Shown here piece after piece: positions 1 through 10,200 of a DNA stretch of 64,000 nt. The notes under the pieces were generated by a model. That model did not search any database and was not told the DNA's origin. It saw nothing but the letters and a program-made list of their open reading frames with translations. A program made the position numbers and the translations under genes. The stretch is from Eubacterium_G segne (GTDB lineage: Bacteria; Bacillota; Clostridia; Lachnospirales; Lachnospiraceae). Where the stretch lies: the NCBI RefSeq assembly GCF_014287775.1, contig NZ_JACOOZ010000007.1, positions 62,001-126,000 of the forward strand, in the 5' to 3' direction. Position 1 is the first letter of the stretch, and every line of letters begins with the position of its first letter.

Positions 1-29
1 TCATTGATTTCATGAAAAATTCCCGGTAG
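1..29 (+). CDS. Possible 3' end of a plus-strand gene (chemotaxis-receptor-like tail)
   Basis: The first copy of the 74-bp repeat contains an open frame ending at TAG 27-29 that reads IDFMKNSR. The same frame in every later copy reads about 24 residues, with the pattern E-(I/V)-A-(A/S)-S-Q-A-V-I-S-E-L-S-Q-E-I-I-D-F before the same stop. That amphipathic pattern resembles the last helix of methyl-accepting chemotaxis proteins. Only eight codons lie in the window, so the identity of the gene is inference. It would be the only plus-strand gene here. Confidence 0.3.
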
Positions 30-395
30 AAATTGCTGCCTCACAGGCTGTAATCAGTGAATTGAGCCAGGAAATCATTGATTTCATGAAAAATTCCCGG
101 TAGAAGTCGCTTCTTCACAGGCTGTAATCAGTGAATTGAGCCAGGAAATCATTGATTTCATGAAAAATTCCCGGTAGAAGTCGCTTCTTCACAGGCTGTA
201 ATCAGTGAATTGAGCCAGGAAATCATTGATTTCATGAAAAATTCCCGGTAGAAGTCGCTTCTTCACAGGCTGTAATCAGTGAATTGAGCCAGGAAATCAT
301 TGATTTCATAAAAAATTCCCGGTAGGAATCGACACTTCACAGGCTGTAATCAGTGAATTGAGCCAGGAAATCATTGATTTCATAAACATTTTCTG
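1..395. repeat. 74-bp tandem repeat, five full copies plus a partial one
   Basis: The motif TCATTGATTTCATGAAAAAT recurs at 1, 75, 149 and 223, and with a TGA-to-TAA change at 297; a decayed partial copy begins at 371. The period is exactly 74 bp. Copies 2-4 are nearly identical, and copies 1, 5 and 6 carry substitutions, mainly in the 12 bp after the TAG. Each copy holds a perfect 7-bp inverted repeat, GAAATCA-T-TGATTTC. The array continues left of the window. Because 74 is not a multiple of 3 and each copy contains a stop, the array is not one long coding repeat. There are no variable spacers. From 396 to 477 I see only AT-rich sequence. Confidence 0.93.
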
Positions 396-477
396 GTAAT
401 TTTCATAAAGATTTGCCCATATAATCTTAAGCCCACCTGAACATACACATAACTCTTAACCAAAATCTTATTTCCCC

Positions 478-1054
478 TTAAGGATTTACAACTCCCCCAT
501 TCCAGCCATATTCCACAGGTTGCTTTAAATAATAAGGATTTTTCCTGCTTAAAACTTCTGTATTATGAAGTATGTTATTGTATATGTAATTATGCTGATT
601 TTGATTATTTGCCATGTTATTTAAATAGAAATAATTTGCTATTTGTGCTACTGATATGGAACGTACGTTTTCGCTGTATATAATAGCTGTTTTAGCTTCG
701 CCATCGGTATTATATTCTGCCGTAACAAAGGTTCTTATATGAATACTGTTAGCCACAAAATCATTCATCATTTCCATTGTACGCACATAATATGTATTTT
801 CTTTATCATCAATATTCCTTTACTTTGTAATCCACACCATTTAAAGTTATAATACTTCCCTTGTTCGGTGCATTTCCCACTACCCTGAAAGCAATGTTTA
901 ACTCATCTGTATTGTTAGACATTCTTATTTGAAAACCGGTTATTCCTACTTTAGAGCTTATAAGGGTTTCCTCTGCCTTTACACAATTTCCCATAATTCC
1001 ACCTAAAGCAATAAATGCTAATATAATAAAAATATTTCCCGCTTTCTTTAACAT
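478..1054 (-). pseudogene. Decayed secreted protein: signal peptide plus broken GYQ C-terminal module
   Basis: Two ORFs (1054-809 and 786-478) together match the GYQ module shared by the large secreted proteins of this window. The first has a signal peptide (LKKAGNIFIILAFIALGG) and the module start GITGFQIRMSNN, and stops after GVDYKVKEY. The second resumes in another frame at DDKENTYYVRTM, matching the homologous stretch before IHVRAFVV in the 751-residue protein at 1725-3980. About 55-60 residues of the module are missing at the junction and the frame changes, so this is an internal deletion with frameshift. It ends VEYGWNGGVVNP, the usual Y-x-W-x-N ending. It lies 117 bp after a short peptide gene, the same order as the intact pair 4024-4194 / 1725-3980. 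Confidence 0.75.
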
Positions 1055-1170
1055 ACTTTATCCTTTCATAAATCCTGTTTTTACAAATTGCGCACCGACA
1101 TTAATAAAAACATCGATGCGTAATCTAATTGCCTGTTATATATTATATATCACTAAAATATTTTAGTTTA

Positions 1171-1344
1171 TTACATTCCTCCACCTGAATGTGGTAAGTT
1201 AGGTAATGTGGTAACTTCCGGAATTGACAAATCCTGATCTGATTTTGTAACAACATCACCATCAATTATATCTACCATGGTTCTTGTATTAACATCAAAT
1301 CTATTGACAACAATTTCCGGTGTTTCATATTTATTACGTTTCAT
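1171..1344 (-). CDS. Short YETPEI peptide 1 (57 aa)
   Basis: The ORF starts at ATG 1344 and is preceded by AGGAG about 9 bp upstream. It encodes MKRNKYETPEIVVNRFDVNT, then an acidic, proline-rich tail ending PHSGGGM. It is clearly paralogous to the peptide at 4024-4194: both have YETPEI, a valine pair, and the FDVN-x-R-x-MV motif. There is no signal peptide or membrane segment. Short Lachnospiraceae peptides of this general type are usually uncharacterised, and a leader-like N-terminus with a variable C-terminus is compatible with, but does not prove, a modified-peptide precursor. It sits upstream of a decayed secreted gene and has its own leader element and a terminator upstream. Confidence 0.72.
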   Translation of the reverse strand: MKRNKYETPEIVVNRFDVNTRTMVDIIDGDVVTKSDQDLSIPEVTTLPNLPHSGGGM

Positions 1345-1368
1345 AATATCATTCTCCTATCATACTAT

Positions 1369-1412
1369 GTACCGCCCCCTCCCTTCGGTCAGCGGCAACT
1401 CGTCGGAAACAT
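1369..1412 (-). promoter_or_regulatory. Conserved leader element, copy 1
   Basis: Upstream of peptide 1 the minus strand reads TGTTTCCGA, a short variable stretch, GCCGCTGACCG, then AAGGGAGG and GGCGGTACATA. The same block recurs at 20444-20490 upstream of the secreted protein at 19261-20424 (TTTCCGAT...GCCGCTGACCGG...GGGAGG...GGCACTACATA). Conserved GCC and GGC blocks could pair. I could not match it to a riboswitch class I know. Confidence 0.45.
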
Positions 1413-1443
1413 TTTTATTTTTTTGCTTTTTAAATCAAAAAAA

Positions 1444-1472
1444 CGCACCGGCCTCGTAAAAGTCCAATGCGC
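1444..1472 (-). terminator. Rho-independent terminator after the CotH remnant
   Basis: On the minus strand GCGCATTGG and CCGGTGCG form a stem, followed by a T tract. It lies just downstream of the CotH remnant at 1488-1721 and so ends the unit containing the 751-residue protein. Confidence 0.7.
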
Positions 1473-1487
1473 TTTCTTTTTAACTTT

Positions 1488-1721
1488 TTAGTTTATATTC
1501 CACTGAGAACATATCCATTCATTTCCTGATGAATCCTTTTTCGTATAGAATTTAACTGAACTATAGCCAAAATCCACGGTTTTAAACAACTCATTAACTA
1601 TATACATATCCACAAAGGAATCTGTATCAATATATTTAAGAGCGTCATCTGAAGATGTATTTTTCAGTGCTGTTTCAAAATTTGTAAGAGTATTTACCCA
1701 ATTAGTATATTTAGTAGTTTA
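1488..1721 (-). pseudogene. Remnant of a CotH-domain protein
   Basis: The minus strand is open from about 1721 to TAA 1488-1490. It reads YTNWVNTLTNFETAL, then SFVDMYIVNELF, then VDFGYSSVKFYTKKDSSGNE, and finally WICSQWNIN. These match in order the CotH region of the protein at 14835-18449 (SNWVNTLSAFETAL, SFVDMYIVNELF, VDFGYSSVKFYTKEDAKGN, WMCSQWNIN). The roughly 110 residues that normally separate KDSSGN from W(I/M)CSQWN, including the GPLWDFD motif, are deleted in frame. The fragment abuts the stop of the 751-residue gene and has no start codon, so it is a fossil of a second CotH enzyme. Confidence 0.85.
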
Positions 1722-1724
1722 CTC

Positions 1725-3980
1725 CTAATAGTTTTTATCAACCAACCATCCGGCATTTCCCATGGAAGCTCTGTCGCAGGTGATTCCATCTCCTGCATCA
1801 TTAAATTTAATTGTCACCTTAGTGGCACCCTGTGGAACTTCCACTTTAATGTATTGTGACTTTCCGTAGGTTAATACACCTGTAGTTATTGCAGTAGAAC
1901 CGTCAAAAGATACTTCACATTTAACTGATGCCTTGCCATAGTTAGCATCACTTACCACACTATCATCTATACCTGCAATTCCCATAAAGTATTTTGCATT
2001 CTTAGGAACGCTATATTCAAAGTAACCATTGGCATTTGTGGAAATACCATTATCATATTTAACACCTGAAATGCTTATAACCCCACCTCTGGTATTTTTA
2101 TTTACACTAGCCGGATCACCACTATAGCCTGTAGTAGCACTTAGATAGTCTTTTCCCAAAAATACATCCGGTTTTATATTCATATAATCGTCACCATCCG
2201 GTGTATACAGATTGTCATTCCATCCATACACAACCTTAGAATCTCTGTAATATGGATTACCTTTAGTTGTAAAATATCCCGTATACTTTTCTGCCGGAAC
2301 AAACTGTGCTACGTTTAGAATACTTTTATAAAGATATTCATGGCCTCTGTAATTAGATGCCAGACTCTTTTGATACATGTATGATGCCACCCTTGCAATA
2401 CATGTAGAAACAGATTTTGTACTGTAAATTATTGTTCCACCTGTTGTTACCACAAAAGCTCTTACATGTATTTTATTTCCCGGGTGAAGGTTATCAATTG
2501 TATCCTGCATTGTCTGTACATATGATGAATATGTATCGTCCTTCTCCTTAATGGCATTTTCCGTAGCTGTAGCTGCAAGAGTAAAAGGATTAACAGTTTC
2601 TGCTGTTTCATCATTTAAATTGTAACTTTTTAATAATGTTCCTGAAGCTGTAAAGGATGTTCCATCAGGAATACCCTGGTCCGGCTCTATTGTATAAAGA
2701 GTTCCAAATTTAGCAACTGTGTAGGAAACCTTTCCAACTGTAATTCTACCGCCAATGTTTGGTGCCTTACATACTGTTCTAAATCCCACTAATCCCTGAT
2801 TTTCATCTTCCTCAGACCAGTTAGTTTTCATCTGAAAGCCTGATACTGAAACATCATCACTGGCAAGTAAAACAGTTTGTGTTCCGCTAATTTGCTGTTC
2901 ATCGTTATACACCTTAAGGCTTACATTCTCAATTGTAACATTGGCTGCTTTACTGGCACCATTAATGTAACCCATCATTATTCCGTACAATACATTAGCT
3001 GCTGTGCTCTGATTTGCCTGAAACTGTATCTGAACTGTTTTAGTTTCCCCTGCCGAAACATCAACATCCTCCTTAGCAAATACTGTCCAGTCACCACCAT
3101 TGTTTCCATCACTCTGAATCAAAAGCTGAAATGACTTATCCACATCAGAAGTGATTTTAAATTGCGCCACATACCATTTACCTTCATACAACTGAATATT
3201 CTTCTGAACTAACTGTGTTGCCCAGTTATCACCACTTTCATAAGCCGGAATTTCAACTTTTAACTTTCCATTGCCCTGATTAGTGTATTTATTTCCACCA
3301 TATTCATCCCAATGAGTAACATTGCCTTCCTCAAATTCCGTGTCCTTAAGCAATTCTGTTCCGTCTTTAATTTCCGGCGTTGTAACCGGTTCCGAAACTG
3401 TAGTTGTTTCTTCACTTTCCTCTACAACTGAAATTGATGTAAAATCCACTATACATCCATTCGGCATACCACATAATGCAAACACCGCCGTAAAACCTGT
3501 CACTCCCGTAATTGTATCTGTTATAGTGTTTTCACCTTCAACTGCCGGATAAATATTATCATTCCTACCTGCTATTCCATCAGGTTTATATAACATATTT
3601 CCTGCCTTTGTTGATGTGTACTTTATGGTACATTTATATGTTTTTGCCGGGTCAAGTCCTGACACAGGATAGTGTACCTGTATTGCCCACCTATCATCAC
3701 CTGTTGTAGCCCCATTTGAGGAGTTAATTTTGATTGCTAAATCATCAAAAGAAGCTCCTTCTCCTTTTATGGATACATCTGTAGGCTGTGCCCATGTACT
3801 TGCCTTATATATCTTTGACCATTTTCCCAATGCCTGTTCAACGTTTTTTGTTGTTGAAAGCTGAGTGAATCCGTCTTCATCAGTACCTGCACTTACAGTA
3901 CCGGGATTCATTGCAAAAGTTGATACAATCATTGATAGCACACAGATAAATGCAATTATTTTTTTATATATTACTTTCAT
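1725..3980 (-). CDS. Secreted modular carbohydrate-binding protein (CBM4/9-like x2, GYQ module, NPCBM)
   Basis: A 751-residue exported protein with a signal peptide at residues 1-31 ending VSAG. Two beta-sandwich regions at about 53-190 and 209-362 look like CBM4/9-type modules; the second begins LLKDTEFEEGNVTHWDEYGG. The GYQ module spans about 375-555 (VSGFQMKTN ... IHVRAFVV ... YLYKSILNV). The C-terminal 150 residues (DVFLGKDYLSATTGYSGDP to the end) resemble an NPCBM domain. No catalytic domain is visible, so the likely role is polysaccharide binding at the cell surface or in the medium. The gene follows the short peptide at 4024-4194 by 43 bp, probably in one transcript with the 2275-residue gene upstream. 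Module names are judged by eye. Confidence 0.8.
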   Translation of the reverse strand: MKVIYKKIIAFICVLSMIVSTFAMNPGTVSAGTDEDGFTQLSTTKNVEQALGKWSKIYKASTWAQPTDVSIKGEGASFDDLAIKINSSNGATTGDDRWAIQVHYPVSGLDPAKTYKCTIKYTSTKAGNMLYKPDGIAGRNDNIYPAVEGENTITDTITGVTGFTAVFALCGMPNGCIVDFTSISVVEESEETTTVSEPVTTPEIKDGTELLKDTEFEEGNVTHWDEYGGNKYTNQGNGKLKVEIPAYESGDNWATQLVQKNIQLYEGKWYVAQFKITSDVDKSFQLLIQSDGNNGGDWTVFAKEDVDVSAGETKTVQIQFQANQSTAANVLYGIMMGYINGASKAANVTIENVSLKVYNDEQQISGTQTVLLASDDVSVSGFQMKTNWSEEDENQGLVGFRTVCKAPNIGGRITVGKVSYTVAKFGTLYTIEPDQGIPDGTSFTASGTLLKSYNLNDETAETVNPFTLAATATENAIKEKDDTYSSYVQTMQDTIDNLHPGNKIHVRAFVVTTGGTIIYSTKSVSTCIARVASYMYQKSLASNYRGHEYLYKSILNVAQFVPAEKYTGYFTTKGNPYYRDSKVVYGWNDNLYTPDGDDYMNIKPDVFLGKDYLSATTGYSGDPASVNKNTRGGVISISGVKYDNGISTNANGYFEYSVPKNAKYFMGIAGIDDSVVSDANYGKASVKCEVSFDGSTAITTGVLTYGKSQYIKVEVPQGATKVTIKFNDAGDGITCDRASMGNAGWLVDKNY

Positions 3981-4023
3981 ATTTATCTCACTTTCCTATA
4001 CGTCTTATATGCTAAAAACCGCA

Positions 4024-4194
4024 CTAACCAAGCAAATCTAAGTCCGGAGGAACGTAATTACCACTTATTATATCCACTCCGGCATTCCATCTGTCTCCCG
4101 GCTTTTCGTTTCCTGTTTCTAATTCCACCATAACCCTTTTATTAACATCAAACTTGGTAACCAGGATTTCAGGTGTTTCGTATAATTTTCTCAT
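4024..4194 (-). CDS. Short YETPEI peptide 2 (56 aa)
   Basis: The ORF begins at ATG 4194 with a good ribosome binding site (CGGAGGTAGTAAAA). It encodes MRKLYETPEILVTKFDVNKR, then VMVELETGNEKPGDRWNAG, and ends DLDLLG. It is a paralogue of the peptide at 1171-1344. It starts 21 bp after the stop of the 2275-residue gene and ends 43 bp before the 751-residue gene, so it is probably cotranscribed with both. No signal peptide or cysteine is present. Function is unknown. The strong ribosome binding site and the preserved paralogue argue that it is a real gene. Confidence 0.75.
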   Translation of the reverse strand: MRKLYETPEILVTKFDVNKRVMVELETGNEKPGDRWNAGVDIISGNYVPPDLDLLG

Positions 4195-4215
4195 TTTTAC
4201 TACCTCCGTATCTGA

Positions 4216-7200
4216 TTACTCTTCATCCACATCATAATCTGTTATTATTCCGTTGTTCCAGGAATATTGTGACATTCTGTAGTATCCTGTATAGTATTTG
4301 CCCGGTGATTTGTTTACCTCTGTTTTTTCAACTTCGTAGTAAATCCACTGGGACAGAGTATCATATTTTGTGCCTGAAGCCGTATTTAACCTTTCAAGAA
4401 GCTCTTTATTATAATCACCAATACTTCCGTCTGTATTGTACTTCTTCATGGCAAAATCTTTATTTGGCACTGAACTTTCCCTCTGACTATACTTATATCC
4501 TCCAAGACAATGTACATAATCATACATACTTTTGTAGCATGCATTTACAAGATTATAATCATGACCTTTAGATTTAATATTAAGTTTAACCATCATGGCA
4601 TTGGCAATTTGTAATCTGTTTTTGTCCATATTTACTATGTTAAGAACGTTATTGTACAGATAGTTATGAGCAGTCTGTGTACTCATTTTCTGATTCTCAT
4701 AAAGGTTCCGGGCAATTTCGTACATATTAATTGTATATATGTCATTGCCATACTCATACTTATAGTATTTGCCATCTTCCTGATAATCATAATTATCTGC
4801 CGTTCCCTCTACAACTGCATATGCACGGTATGTTAAATTCTGTGTCAACATTCCATACATATAGGATGTAGCATAGAAAGTAAGAGCATAATAATTCCAA
4901 TGTGTATATGGATGTGGGTCGTCCTCTCTTGTTGTCCAGTCTCCATAATATCCACCTGTGGTCTCTTCGTGATAATATATATTATCCTTTATTTTTCCAT
5001 CTACACCGTCCTTTTCTGCTCCTGCTGTTCCGTCATTGTTCAGATTTGAGGATTTAGGAATCGTCAGATTCTTAACTGCATCTGCTCCTGTTCCCACTGC
5101 GTTGGCTGTTCCAAAAATAACTCCTGCCTTTACAACTTTTCTTCTCTTAATTGTATTTTTGCTTACACGGCAAACAACTCTGAATGATGGCGAGAACTCA
5201 GCCGGTGCTCCCTTTACATTGCTGACGTTCATCTGATATCCCTGTACTTCTACATCACCTAAGTCTTCACTTGTATTTGTACATAAGATATTTACATCTT
5301 TATTAATTGCATTTGTTGTCACTAATGGGTCGAAATTATCTTCAACCTTAGCTTCTTTATTTATTGAAGTATCCACTCCACCCACTGTATAAGTAGTAGA
5401 ATACCATTCCTCTTTCGTTTCAGTAACTGTTATGGCACATCCGTCATATACAATAAATGAAATACTTTCTCCATCTTTCAAGCTAAATTTGTACTTTCCT
5501 TTTTCACTGTTTGTAACAGAAGTATCTGTACACAATACAGCATTTACGCTTTCCATTCCTAATGCAATACCTGCCGTAAAGCTAAAACTCTTTGATAGCT
5601 TTTCCTGTTCCCCCATATTTCCTGCAACCTTCTTCTCAATGGTTACTTTGTGGGTTGGCTTATATGTATTTACAAATAACTCGCTGTTATCAGTATTTGG
5701 GTTATATACAAAAGCTGTACCACTATATGAAACAGAGGTTTCTGATAATTTAGAAACAGGAACACTATTCACTGTTTTTCCGGCTGTTACCTGTGACAGA
5801 TAGAATGAAGTTCCAATCATCGTTTTAACCTCTTCCTCTGTTACCGTATATGTCTTTCCTGAATCTAAAACACCTGCTGCTTCAAAAGAAACTGTTGCAA
5901 AGAAACTATCTGATGTCTCACCGTCTGCATTATCAATTGCAGTAAAATCACTTTTTGCAAAAGTCTTTGAATACTTTTCAGTATCTCCATCTTTTACGGT
6001 AAGTTTTACCTTATAATCATCAGGTATTTCCGTCAGTCCCTCCACTCTTTTGGTAAGGGTAACTATTCCACTTTGATAGTAAAGAATTAATGTATCATGG
6101 TCATACGCTACAGTAAATCTTCTGTCATTATTATCAATGTAATATCCCTTTTCTTCTGTACGAGGAGTTGTTCCATCATATATAATGTTTCCTTCTGAAT
6201 CCCTCTTATATTTTAATATGTTGCTTTCTTTTAACGTGTATTCTGAAAGATTAATGTGATTTCCATCACTATCCTTAACATCTTCCGGAAGAGTATCCGG
6301 TATGTCTACTCTGTCATAAGGGGCAACAATACCTGTTGTTGTATATACTTCTTCCCCGTTTACAACATACTTAATCTTGTACTGCTTCTTCTGTTCAAAA
6401 GTTACATTGTCAAGAAGGTTACCTATTGTTCTGTTTCCATCTGTACCATCAATAGATACAAAGAAAAATCTTGTTAAATAGTTCTTGTCAGCAACAGGTA
6501 CTGTATATTTACCACTATTATGTTTCCACTCACCTGCTGTAGCGGTGCTGGTAACTTTCCAAACTGTAGCCTGTACTCCATTATCTAAAGTAATTACCTT
6601 TCCGTTCTCGTATTCAGTTGATACTGCATCTGTAACTCCCTGATTTGTAGCAGCAGTAACAATTTTTTCAATTTCAGTATCCTTTGTGTAATTTAAGGCA
6701 TCATTAGTAGACATTGCCACAACAAGCATGGAGTTTGTTGCTCCATTTGATACCCTTCTTGCTGCATGGTCTAAATCCCAGTAACATTCTGAACCCGGTG
6801 TTGTAAGTATATCCTGATATAATGCTCCCTGTTCCTCACAGTTTAATTCTGCGAACTGGTCGCCATGGGAATTATCACCATACATATCTTTTTGTGAAAC
6901 CGAGAATCCGACCTGCTGTTTTGTCTCACTGTCAGTTCTTAAGTTTCTTCCATTTACAATTTCAATATCATGAGTTGTTTTATGGCGGTTACGGGTGTTG
7001 TAATATCCCGGTCCTGTTGTTTTCCAGAATAATCCGTCAAATCCGTTAGGATACTGCTGCTCATCACCATTTGAGTTATATGGGAATCTTGCATCCATTG
7101 ACTTATCTTTTTCCTCATCATGTGAAAACATTGCAGGAAACTCAAAATCACCGTTTTGAACATCGTTATAATACTGAACATGATAAGGCTGTGACCACTT

Positions 7201-10200
7201 GCCATTTTCGGCTTTAACTCTATAGTAGTATCCTCCACCTAAGTCATCAGCAACATTTACCCTCGCTCCATTATTACTTATAACCTGTACATCTTTTCTC
7301 TTTTCTGATACTGTCTGCCAATTTTTACCATCTTCACTTTTTTCCCATGAATAAGTTGTATCTGAACCTGCATTCTTTACATTAAGGGTACCATTTTTCA
7401 TAATTGAATCCTCAATGTAAATTCCATGGGAGTTTAGTATTTTAAGATTAAATTTTATTGAAAATACCGGTTTTGCTCCACTTACAGGATATCCGTCAGT
7501 TCCAATATCCGAACGATTATATATTCTGCATCCAATCTGTGTAGTTACATAATCACTGTCACCAAAATCCAAATTTTCCGGTAACTGATATTGTACCGTT
7601 GCCTGTTGTTTTGCAATATATTTTGCAATATTTTCATCGTGGTTGTCAGCTCCCCACAGAGATGCTCCGCTATTACCATTAGACCAGAATACTTCCTGCT
7701 TGTCGTAATCTACGTTTATGTCTCTTGGATTAACATAGAAGAACACATTTCTGTTGCCTGAATCATACACAACCTCATATGTGTCACCTGATAACAGGAT
7801 ATCTCCTGTTACAAGGGATGAATCTATAACGCCTAAAGGATATGTATCACTTACTGAATTTTCGTATTTTGTATCCTGTAATTTTGATACAGGGTAAACA
7901 CCAAGGGATTTGCTGCCTACTTCATTCCAATAATCAGACTTCTGATTATCCTTAGCCCAAACTTCAAATTCATATAATGATATTCCAAGGGAGGTGTCTG
8001 CACATTCATCAACGTACAGTTTAACATACCGTGCTTTAACCTCATCAAAATGAAAACTATATCCTAATATCTTGTCTCCACCTAATCCTGATGCACTACC
8101 CGGCTCAGTCCATTGAGAAACATTTTTTAAATCCTTCCAATTTGTTCCATCATTAGATGTTGCAATTTTAAATGACTTAGCATAAGCATTAGAATACTTT
8201 AAATCTATACTGCGTAATCCATATTCCCTGCCTAAATCAATTGTATATTCAGGGTGTGTGCTGCCTGCTGTCCATTTAGTTGTATCTTTTCCATCTGTAG
8301 CATACTTTGCAGGATTTACGGTACTTGCACTATCACATGTTATATCCTTATTTACTGCCACATCTGTCAGATAACCCGGAACTTTTGTACCATATACCTT
8401 TAACTCATATATAGACATTTTCTTATGATAAGAATTCATTTCATTAGCTTTAATTCTTACATATCTTGCCTTTCCAAGGCATGTGTCTTTTGATGTGTAC
8501 AATACTTTTCCATTATAAGTCCCGTCATTTTTAATATTTTTATCCCCTATAAAATCCTCCGATGAAACTGTTTTTGATGTAACCCATGTTTTTCCATCCT
8601 TTGAAGTCTGTATTTCAAAACTCTTTGCATATGCTGTTTCAAACAATACCTCTACACGTTCTATTTCATAAAGGCTTTCTAAATCTACATAAATCCATCC
8701 GCCTTCGTTATTATTTGCCCATCTTGTAGAACTGTCTCCATCAACTGCATTATCTGCCGGATAAACTGTTTCGCCCTCTTTTTGTTCACTTTCAGCGTAT
8801 GCCTTTTTTCCTTTGGCAATGTTGTCATCCTCTATGTCAAAGTAATCAATATTTACCTGCTGCCATGCATTATCTTTGTTGTACAAGATATTTGAAGCAC
8901 CGGTAATATCAATATAATTAACTCCTGCTTTTAATTCTACAGTTGCTTTTATTTCACCTACACTGTTCCAGCCACCTGTCTTTGGTGCAGAAATACTTTT
9001 CCATGCACTATCATCAGAACTGTTTACACGAACATCAATGTTGGTATCGTATTCTCCACCATTTGCGTATCCCACAACTATGTTATAACAACCATCTTCT
9101 TTTACATTTACATACTGTGTAAGATATGCACGTCCGTCCTTTGGCCATGTATTCATGCCACCTATAGCTGTTTTTCCTGAATAATTTGAAAATACTTCAA
9201 GGCTATATTCACCTGATGCCGAACCTTTAGTATATGCATGGGCATTTTCTGCTTCATGTCTTATATTCATTTCTTCCGGAGTATATGCAAACTTAAACCA
9301 TCCCAGGTTTACTGAATAACTGTTGGCAATTCTAGGTATTACCTTAAAGTAAATTTTATGGTTTCCATCAGGTATATTTACATCCACCGTTTTGGTTACA
9401 TAAGCGCTCCAACCTCCTGTAGTGTCGTTACAGTCAAAGGTTGTAACCGGTGCTCCACTCATGGAATCCACATACATTTCAACAGTTCCACCACAATCCG
9501 TTGCAACAGAATATGACAGGGTTACTCCTGATGCCTTTCTGTCAAAATATACATCATATTCTGCATATCCTTCGCCTTTTATACCTGTAAGTTTTCCCCC
9601 TTCATCTCCTCCAATGTTGCCTGAGGATTTAGGGCCTGCATCTAACTGTACTCCGTTTAATTCTACATTTTCCCTTGAACTGAAAGCTTTTTTGCTGTAA
9701 TTATTTTCAGAAACATATGAAAGTTCAAAGTTATCTAAACGTACCCATTTCCAATCAGTACCGGTATTAACGGCTCCTGTAATATCAATGGCATTTATTC
9801 CCTTTTTAAGTGAAACCGTAGTTGTAAATTCCTTTACCTCATCCCATGAAGAACTGTGGTCTTTTAAAGTCCATGATCTCCAATCTCTGTCAGTATCACC
9901 ATTTATCCTATAATCAATTCTTGTGTCCTTTCCACATTCTAATGAATACTTTAATTTAAATGTGTATGTACCTGCATTTTTGGCATTAACATATGTGGTA
10001 GTGTAGGCTCTGCCATCTGCCTCCCATGTATTTAAACCTCCAATGGCTGCTCCATTTGAGAAATTACCACTACTACTTACTTCCCTGCCATTAGCCGGAC
10101 CTAAAATTGTCTCATGAGCATTTTCTATTTCATGAGTTCCTACTGCATCCACATAAGGTGATTCAAAATAAAAACAATCTACATTAGCACACCAGTCCTT

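Noticed and set aside
1..395. CRISPR array
   Set aside because: The whole 74-bp unit is repeated with no variable spacers, and no cas genes are nearby.
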